Positions 56,926 to 64,000 of a stretch of DNA of 64,000 bases are shown piece by piece. Origin of the DNA: Oncomelania hupensis (taxonomy: Eukaryota > Mollusca > Gastropoda > Littorinimorpha > Pomatiopsidae); the NCBI GenBank assembly GCA_036898135.1, contig CM072526.1, positions 55,772,108 to 55,836,107 of the forward strand, in the 5' to 3' direction. Under the pieces are notes generated by a model. That model saw nothing but the letters and a program-made list of their open reading frames with translations, was not told where the DNA came from and did no database searches. Numbering within the stretch: the stretch's first letter is position 1; every line of letters begins with the position of its first letter. A program made the translations under genes and the position numbers.

Positions 56926-57132
56926 CGACAACATTCGAGAATGGACAGTAATAACACTAAGCGAAACCATCAGGGTTGCTGAGGACAGGGAAAGATGGAG
57001 TACGCTCGTTAAACGATCATCTATGGTGCCCCTACGACCTCCAAGTTACGGGATAGGATAGGATAGGATAGGACAGGACAGGATAGGAAAGGATAGGATA
57101 GGAAAGGATAGGAAAGGATAGGATAGGATAGG
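56926..57132 (+). mobile_element. Truncated LINE tail inserted into the minisatellite
   Basis: A 207-bp insert is flanked by exact 11-bp duplications AACTCTTTTCT at 56915-56925 and 57133-57143. It carries a short C-terminal coding remnant (REWTVITLSETIRVAEDRER, then WSTLVKRSS), a stop, and a (GGATA)n tail. That is the form of a 5'-truncated non-LTR retrotransposon copy with a short tandem-repeat 3' tail. Confidence 0.85.
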
Positions 57133-57749
57133 AACTCTTTTCTGGCTGGACTTTCTTCCTCTTCTGTTCATCTTTTCCAACAAGTTCAGAAATCTGGTTC
57201 TCAACATGAAAAAATCATATCTTATCATATCTGATCAAATCACACCCCTCCTACCGTCTCTCCACTGGCATACTGTATCTCAGAGAATTACCTACAACAA
57301 AAGTACTTTCTGTTACAAGTGCGTCCATGGATTAGCCCCTTCCTACCTCGCCCAGAACATTCAATTCTATAAGCCCTCTAGAAATCTTCGTTCTTCATCT
57401 GACACCCTCATGCTCAATACCCCGCTACAAACTCGTCTCTGCAGGCTATCGATCCTTCTCAGTGCTCTAACCCCCCCCCCACCCCATCACCGTTCCTTCT
57501 TTCCTGATTCAGACCACCACTGTCTCACCGCATGCCCGCAGCCCCCTCAATCCTTAATTCCTCCCCCTCCCTCCCTCGTCTTTTCAGTTTACTTGTAAAT
57601 ATTCTTTTTCATGTTTGTAATGTCACTGCAATAATTTATTGGTGTCTCATTTTTGTTTCACTTTTTTTTGTTATGTGTTTTAATGTTAACGTTAAAAAGA
57701 ACTGCGCTTTGAACTGATGTAATCAGGAAAAAGAGCTATATAAATACCC

Positions 57750-57783
<34 letters not shown>

Positions 57784-57809
57784 TTAGATGTAACTATAGA
57801 TGTACTTAC

Positions 57810-57875
57810 GTCTGAAGACTCAATGGATGAAAAGGGCTTTCCTTTCTGCGACTGACTCAACAGACGGTTTTGAGG
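57810..57875 (-). CDS. Candidate internal host exon (unknown gene), phase 0
   Basis: A 66-nt minus-strand segment lies between acceptor TTTTTTTGCAG and donor GTAAGTACA. One frame is open and exactly 22 codons long: PQNRLLSQSQKGKPFSSIES plus SD. The candidate exon at 63069-63146, upstream on the same strand, also has phase-0 ends, so the two could be consecutive exons. Protein family not recognised. Confidence 0.5.
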
Positions 57876-58235
57876 CTGCAAAAAAATAAAATGAAAATTA
57901 TTTGCCTTTGAAAAGCAAAAAATATGGTAAAATGAAAGAAAGTGGGTAAAAGACCTTTATCAACGTGTAGTAGCTCTTTGTAGCGGTGAAGGAAACTTAC
58001 TCTTAAGCTTTAAAAATACTTTCCTGCAAGTATACATTGGGATGTAAAGATGCAACCCATGGATTACTTCAACCAGCAGATGCTCATGACACTTGAACCC
58101 TTTTTCTTTGTTTCTGAACCACTTCGAGCTCTGCTTCTTTGGTTATTTATTTTTCCTTTCCCGGAAACAAATTGAGAGCACTGTCAAACTGACTAGTGTG
58201 AAATAGTGTTCCTAGCATGTGGTCAAGCTGCGAGT
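57876..58235. other. Intron-like sequence
   Basis: No gene or repeat is seen between the candidate exon and the tail of the minus-strand LINE. Confidence 0.4.
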
Positions 58236-61190
58236 AATGATGATGATGTAGACTTGTATATCGCAGGTATCCACGATTACAAGGTTCATGCTCATTGAGC
58301 TTGTGGAGAGGAAACAAGAGATTAAGATGTGGCCATCAGACAACTATGTACAGCTGATTTCTTAAACGTTTATTTGGTAGATGTGAAAAAGAGTGTTTTC
58401 AAGGCTCTCTTAAAAACCTCCACAGAGCTGGATTGTTTCAAGGTCATGGGAAGACCATTCCATAGCATTGGAGCTGTGTTGGAGCGATAGCCAAATGTTT
58501 TCTTGTTGGTGTTGCCAGATTTCATGCTTGAAAGTCTTAACCGTTGTTGTGAGGAAGAACGAAGACAGCGTTGGGGTTCGTGAGGGGAGACGAGTTCTTT
58601 GAGATATTGGGGATCGGAGTTGTTCGTACAATTGTACACAATGGTGAGGAGTTTGTGGTCAATTCTTTTCTTAACAGGGAGCCAGTGAAGATCTTTCAGC
58701 AATGGCAGAATGTGGTCAGACTTTCGTTTCCGATTCACAACTCTGGCAGCAGTGTTTTGTACACGCTGTAGCCTACTTAGATCACTCTTTGAGATGCCCC
58801 AAAGGCAGCTATTGGCATAGTCTAGTCTTGACAAAATCATTGACACAGCCACAGAGTTTGCAGTTTTCTTGTTAATGAGAGGACGTAATTTTCCAATTGT
58901 ACGCAGATTAAAACAGCATGATCGAGTGACGGAACTGACGTGCTCAGACATAGTCAGATGGGAATCTAAGTGTAGGCCAAGACTTCGAACTGAAGCTGAC
59001 ACTGGGATGCTAGCCCCACCAACCTGCACTGCCTTCACAGACACTTTTTCAAGGGCGAACTTTGAGCCACTCAAGAGCACTTCAGTCTTGTCATCATTCA
59101 GCTTGAGCCTGTTTTCTAACATCCATGCCTTCACTTCCAAACAGCAGCTCTCAATGTCTAACAGTGCTTCTTGTGTGGATTGTGGGTACATCTCTGTATC
59201 ATCAGCGAAAATTTTGTGAAGGAGACCATGCTTTTCAATGATGCGGCCAAGCAACTACACATTGCAAAAGCTTGGAGACATATGGCAAGTTTGATACTGG
59301 CCTGTAGTTTTTGTGAACATTAGGGTCCAGGTTGTGTTTTTTAAGAAGAGGCTTCACGACAGCACTTTTAAAGGCTTTGGGAACGGTGGATGAAAACAGC
59401 TGCAGTTTATGATGTTCACAATAACAGGGAGAAGTAGGTCTAGATTGTCCAAGATAACTTGTGTGGGAATGGGTTCTACCAATGAAGTGGTGGGGGAACA
59501 CTTTTTGATGATTTTCTCCAGATTGTCTGGGGTAACTGCCTGAAACTCAATCAGCTGGGTTCCGGCAAAGGGATTAGAAGATGGTGGTATCTCCATGATA
59601 GGTCCAAAACTGCTGTGTATCAATTTGATCTTGTTCTGAAAGTAGTCAAGGAGGGCATCGGCAGCAGACTGATGATGACACCATGTGCTAAGATATAAGA
59701 TATAAGATATAAGATGACACAGATGAAACCAGATGATGGCAGGACGGGCGGTGAAAAGTTCCTACCGAGAAGACCATTTACAATGTTGAACATCTTCCTG
59801 GGATCTGAAGTGGCAGAGTTGAGCTGCTCTGTGATGTGCTGAGCTTTGGCCTTCTCCATCTCCCGTCTACATCGGTCTCGTGCCTGGCAGTACAGTTGAC
59901 GATCTACTTCCAGGCGTGATGCTCGCCATTTCCTCTCGGTATGGCGTCTGGCTTTCTTAGCTGTCTGCACGCTGCTGGTGTACCAGGTGGTTTCTGGCCA
60001 CTCCACAATACACTTTTGGGTTTGAGGGGCGTACTTGTCCAGCAGAGTCAGTAGCGTCGAGTTGTACAAGGACGTCAGCAACTCGATATCATTAGGGGGT
60101 GACGTAAACAACTGTGAGGTCTGAAGGTCCTGCCTAAATGCCTCAACATCCATACCCTTGATGTTGCGGGTGGTGACCACCTTGACGGGGCGAGCAGGTC
60201 GCTGCAAGACAGTGACGACAGTCACCAGGTAGTGGTCTGACACTTGCAAATCCTCCACTTCCACAGACTTGACAAGGCCAGGACTGAGACTACCACCAGA
60301 GATCACCCAGTCCAATATGTGACCTCTCTTCTGAGTGGGCACCTTCCCATGTTGTTCGAGGTCCAGAGATTGCAGCAGCTGAGATACTTTCTTTGTGTCT
60401 GGATCTGAAGGACTGTCAATGTGAATGTTAAAATCACCCAGAATAAGCAAGTATTTGGCTGAAGTTGCAAGAGAAGTAAGAACTGGTATAATCTCCTCGA
60501 GAAACATAGCATTAGTGACTCAAGTTTTTGGAGTATGGCGGATGGTACACACACAACACCCGTACAGTAACTTTGCCACAAGTTAAAGTCAAATTTAAAG
60601 CTTCAAATGTTTCATAAGTTTCATCTCCCAATACAGCAACAGATAAAGTTCTTTTGTAGATGACAGCGATGCCACCACCTGATCTGGCTTGTCTGGCTTT
60701 GTGCACACACACACATAGCTAGGAGGGGTCATCTGTGTTATTACTGTCTCATCGCCTTTCTCTAAAAGCCATGTCTCTGTGATCACAAGAACATCCAAGA
60801 CTTTATGATAATATCTTGAATGTCATAACTTTTCTTGGATGTGGACTGAGCATTAAACAGACCCACAGCAAACTCATTACAAGATTTGGTAGGTGATACA
60901 CTGGAGGTGGTGGAGGTACTGATATTCACAGAAATGTCAAATGAACTGTTGTCTAGAGACCCACCATGGAATGGAAGTTCAGGTGATGAAAATGATGAAG
61001 AAGATAAACAAGTTGCATTAGTAGACACATTAGGAACAAACTCGGTATGATCTTTAAAATGGTCAGAGACAGAAGGCTGTCTGCTGGCTTTCACTCTCCT
61101 TAATGTGAGTATCATAGGTGGGTGATGCATACACCTCCACAAACCCTGTACTTGCTACATCTCTGATACTCTGTAGGTCAAGAGGAGACG
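58236..61190 (-). pseudogene. Decayed minus-strand LINE (L2/CR1-like), RT core deleted
   Basis: Reading leftward from about 61190: an N-terminal endonuclease start (FAVGLFNAQSTSKKSYD), VLVITETWLLEKGDE after a frameshift, then a long endonuclease and linker frame at 60507-59620 with LLILGDFNIHID, HILDWVISG and VSDHYLVTVV. RT begins at about 59623 ([18 protein letters not shown], then [17 protein letters not shown]). It then jumps straight to LLHKIFADDTEMYPQ at 59254-58370, so roughly 300-400 bp between the YRPVSNL block and the FADD core is missing. The RT tail runs to FKRALKTLF. The 3' end lies near 58236 with an ATG/ATC-rich tail. Inactive. Most open frames here are fragments of it. Confidence 0.85.
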
Positions 61191-61319
61191 AGAAGGTCAT
61201 GTTTAATGGAAATTGGCCTTTTGGGGGAAGAAAAGAATTAAAACAAAATGTGGAGGGGTTAAAGCTAGTTTAATAGAAAAAAAATGAGAAGAAGCTTAGT
61301 TTATAGAAGGTGAGATGGC

Positions 61320-61990
61320 TTAACTCTTTGCCTGCCAGGCATGTTTCCACGTTTGTGTCAGACATTTCTCTGGCACCGGAAAGAAAGTTCAGTACCTTAG
61401 GGATTTAAGCTACTCTTCTTTCAATAATAGTTGTTAAATAGACATATTTCATATCAAATTAAAGGTAAAAGAGTGAAGAATAAGAAAAAAACCCACATAA
61501 ATGTTAATTTGATTATGTTATTGAAATATGTGTTTTGAAAGCATGTTGATCTTTTTGAAATGATAAAATAAAATAAAAATATTTCTACATACCAGTGATA
61601 AAAAAAATCTGGAGGAATAATTCCAATCACTGAATCAGCTTCACACACCAGAAAGAAAATTTATTTAGGATCAAAATACACTTTACAGTTTGAAATTATA
61701 TTGATTATTAGCAGAGTTTGACACACTGTCGATTGTGCCCATCACAATGTTTAGTAAAATGCACAAAAAAAACACTCTAAAAACGAATCAATTTGAAAAA
61801 ACCACGCGCGTTTCGATCGAGAACGAAAGTAGAAAGAGTTATCTCTCTTTGGTTAAAATAAAACCTGGATTGGACTGCGCAAAAAAACCGGAACGAAACG
61901 GAATACTGAAATCGACGATATATCGTCGATTGGCACAAACATGGCGGTTCAGATCGACGATATATCGTCAATTGGCAGGCAAATAGTTAA
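61320..61990. mobile_element. TTAA-flanked MITE-like element (piggyBac type)
   Basis: The ends read TTAACTCTTTGCCTGCCA at 61320 and its inverted partner (as TTAACTATTTGCCTGCCA) ending at 61990. Each end includes a TTAA, the usual target duplication of piggyBac transposons. The 671-bp interior has no transposase. Near the right end are two 20-bp palindromes, ATCGACGATATATCGTCGAT (61911-61930, perfect) and a near-perfect copy at 61953-61972. Confidence 0.65.
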
Positions 61991-62120
61991 CAACTATGAG
62001 GACACAGCTAAGCACATATAAGATGAGGACACAACTAAGCACATATAAGATGAGGCAATATCTTAGCACATATTATAACATGAGGAAATAGCTAAGAGCA
62101 TATAAGATGAGGACACAGCT
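61991..62120. repeat. 27-bp minisatellite, left part
   Basis: Units of GAGGACACAGCTAAGCACAT plus ATAAGAT, some with AAATAGCT or shortened. The array continues at 62834 after an insertion. Confidence 0.85.
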
Positions 62121-62833
62121 ATTGATTTAATTGATTGATTTACTGTTGCTTTAGGTCCAGCGGACTCTTCCGAGCCAAATCAGGACCGGACAACCCCCGA
62201 TCCGCATAAAAGATCTGCCGAAACAACCCTAGTGGGAAAATTGAATGCCCTCCACCGGCCAGTCACTTTACAATAAAGACATCCCACGCGGGGGACGGCT
62301 GAGGGTTGACCTCAACTACGCGAACACCCCGGTTACAAAAACAAAATAGAATACAACCATCATTATAAATCATCAACAAAAAACATGATACATATAAAAT
62401 GCCTATAGTGCGAAATAATACAATCATAGGAAGCCCTAGTGACCACCCGGCAGAAAGCGTCCAACACTCCCAAGCTGATCCAACAGACCTCATACACAAA
62501 CAAGGAGTCTTGTCCAGGAAGAGTTTTCAAGAAAAAAGGTAGGTCAGTGATCTAGCGAAGAAGAAGAAAGTATAGCAGAGTGATAGGACAGATCAGGAAT
62601 GGGAAAGAGCAAATGATGAAGACAGCGACAGTGGGAATTTAAAGCACTAAATTTCCAGAAAGTGGGGATACTATTTATACTGAAACCCCCGGCACTCCAA
62701 CGGGGGGAACTGTTGCCGCAGTGAATTAGTCATGCCTACAAAGGCAAGACAGGTTTTCAACTGGGGCTTTCACTGTTCCCTTTATAGGTTAGAACAATCT
62801 ACAGTGACAAGATTGCTCATGACCCCAAGGGGT
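62121..62833 (-). mobile_element. 713-bp retroposon-like insertion with 11-bp duplication
   Basis: It is flanked by exact AGGACACAGCT copies at 62110-62120 and 62834-62844, inside the minisatellite. Read on the minus strand it begins CTACCCCTTGGGGTCATGAG and ends with a (TCAA)n-like tail at 62121-62141, so it looks like a SINE or the 3' part of a LINE. A short inverted pair, CCCCCG and CGGGGG, lies near 62685-62710. No intact protein is evident. I cannot place the family. Confidence 0.7.
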
Positions 62834-63058
62834 AGGACACAGCTAAGCACATATAAGATGAGGAAATGGCTAAGCACATACAAGGTGAAGAAATAGCTAA
62901 GCACATATAAGATGAGGAAATAGCTAAGCACATATAAGATGAGGAAATAGCTAAGCACATACAAGATGAGGAAATAGCTAAGCGCATATAAAATAAAGAA
63001 ATAGCTTAGCACCTATAAGATGAGGAAATAGCTAAGTACATATCAGACGAGGTGGGGC
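62834..63058. repeat. 27-bp minisatellite, right part
   Basis: About eight units of GAGGAAATAGCTAAGCACAT plus ATAAGAT. Minus-strand translation gives an ILYVLSYFL repeat, an artefact of the 27-bp (9-codon) period. Confidence 0.9.
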
Positions 63059-63068
63059 AAACACTTAC

Positions 63069-63146
63069 TCGTTTGAACTTCTTGCCCTGTTTTTTCATGA
63101 TGAGTTCATCCACCATACTCTGAAGACACATGCTCATAAGCATTGC
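63069..63146 (-). CDS. Candidate internal host exon (unknown gene), phase 0
   Basis: A 78-nt minus-strand segment between acceptor GTTGTTTTCAG and donor GTAAGTGT. One open frame of exactly 26 codons reads AMLMSMCLQSMVDELIMKKQ then GKKFKR. Strong splice sites and codon-exact length suggest a real exon. The next candidate exon on this strand is 57810-57875, also phase 0. Helical, basic C-terminal end; family not recognised. Confidence 0.55.
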
Positions 63147-63580
63147 CTGAAAACAACGTCACAACAAAATAATCAAGCTCTTATAAGTAAAAACAAACTG
63201 GTAACACCTGTGATATTTCTAACCAAATGCCAGCAAAGACCACAGCACTGAATTTGGTAAGGATGCACTACATATGCTAGCCATCAGGATGCAAAGGTCT
63301 GTGCCATCAACGCTTGCTACCAACAGCAAACACAATCTTTTAGAAATACCGGCAGATTACACAACAAAAATTAGACTGCGTGAGGGTGGTGAAAGCACTG
63401 ACCCAGGCCCCACATGGCAGTAACGTCTTGTACAGATGACCTAATCCTTGTTTTGTCACTCTTTCCTTATTGACAGCTGGCCGTATCTCTGTCCACTGTC
63501 ACTGTTTTCTAATTGTTTACAAATAAATACATGTTATTGCGTTGAGCTGTTATTCAGTTTTTCCTTCCCATTTTTGTCAT
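63147..63580. other. Intron-like sequence
   Basis: No gene or repeat seen. Confidence 0.4.
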
Positions 63581-64000
63581 AATGCCTGGTTGATGAAAAG
63601 TGCCGAGACTGTGCAATGAAAATAGACTGAAACACTCTTATAACACCTGGTTGATTAAAAGTGCTGAGACTGTGCACTGAAAATAGATTGATACACTCTC
63701 CCAGCAACTGGTTGATTAAAAGTGCTGAGACTGTGCACTAAAAATAGACTATGCACTGAAAATAGATTCATACACTGTCCTAACACCTGGTTGATTAAAA
63801 ATGCTGGGACTGTGCACTGAAAACAGATTGATACACTCTCCTAACACCTGGTTGATTAAAAGTGCTGGGACTGTGCACTGAAAATAGATTGATACACTCT
63901 CCTAACAGCTGGTTGATGAAAAGTGCTTGGACTGTGCACTGAAAATAGATTGATACACTCTCCTAACACCTGGTTGATGAAAAGTGATGGGACTGTGCAT
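63581..64000. repeat. 61-bp minisatellite running off the window
   Basis: About seven units of 61 bp with landmarks CACCTGGTTGATTAAAAGTG, GACTGTGCACTGAAAATAGA and TTGATACACTCTCCTA. One unit near 63720-63770 has an internal partial duplication. The array continues beyond 64000. Confidence 0.9.

Larger units (their letters stand above)
55263..57784 (+). pseudogene. Decayed LINE, reverse-transcriptase part and 3' end
   Basis: The sequence reads LVFGVPQRLVLGLFLFILYK, a degraded form of the RT motif around GVPQGS, then YFYSGDKQ in place of the YADD core, then NWMTANKLQLNANKTEVMLTG, typical of L2/CR1-like RTs. At LYYCNSLLA the coding sequence dissolves into a 26-bp minisatellite and a nested insertion, and resumes at about 57144 with AGLSSSSVHLFQQVQ-like sequence. 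The 3' end reads GAGCTATATAAATACCC plus (TTA)n at about 57749-57784, a usual LINE tail. Catalytic loss makes it inactive. Confidence 0.8.

Overview
The window is metazoan nuclear DNA, probably from a marine invertebrate and perhaps a mollusc (weak inference from repeat style). Support for an animal host is a spliced RhoU/RhoV-like terminal exon, other candidate exons with consensus splice sites, several non-LTR retrotransposons, MITE-like inverted repeats, and long satellite and minisatellite arrays. There is no bacterial gene organisation and no CRISPR array.

Layout. 1-2432: host DNA with a small inverted-repeat element, a 173-bp tandem duplication and the minus-strand last exon of a Rho GTPase. 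2433-17495: one complete 15.06-kb Polinton/adintovirus-like integrated DNA virus element. It is bounded by imperfect terminal inverted repeats and a 5-bp AAACA target-site duplication. 17501-19950: host DNA with two candidate minus-strand exons. 19951-42357: a 22.4-kb array of a 60-bp satellite with nested higher-order duplications. 42358-48500: a near full-length L1/Tx1-type LINE with two intact ORFs, abutting the satellite. 48501-49000: assembly gap (N). 49001-51250: 23-bp, 42-bp and 39-bp minisatellites. 51880-57784: a decayed plus-strand LINE, in which a 26-bp minisatellite has expanded inside the reverse-transcriptase codons and a second LINE tail has inserted with an 11-bp duplication. 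58236-61190: a decayed minus-strand LINE lacking part of its RT core. 61320-61990: a TTAA-flanked MITE-like element. 61991-63058: a 27-bp minisatellite split by a 713-bp insertion with an 11-bp duplication. 63581-64000: a 61-bp minisatellite.

The virus-like element is the most interesting part. Recognisable genes are a protein-primed family B DNA polymerase (replication), a D,D-34-E integrase (insertion), a small packaging-type ATPase, a candidate major capsid protein and a candidate penton-like protein. Around them lie at least seven small orphan proteins, several with membrane segments. Genes are packed tightly on both strands, with 3-36 bp between most starts, and an A/T-rich TTTTTAATATA-like motif sits next to most start codons. 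I find no adenain-type maturation protease. The 1.7-kb left non-coding region holds two paralogous hairpins whose stems differ by compensatory changes, a third hairpin with a 16-bp perfect stem, and several direct repeats. The copy is starting to decay: an in-frame TGA ahead of the polymerase, an in-frame TAG before a membrane tail, and one frameshift. The polymerase, integrase, ATPase and capsid frames remain open.
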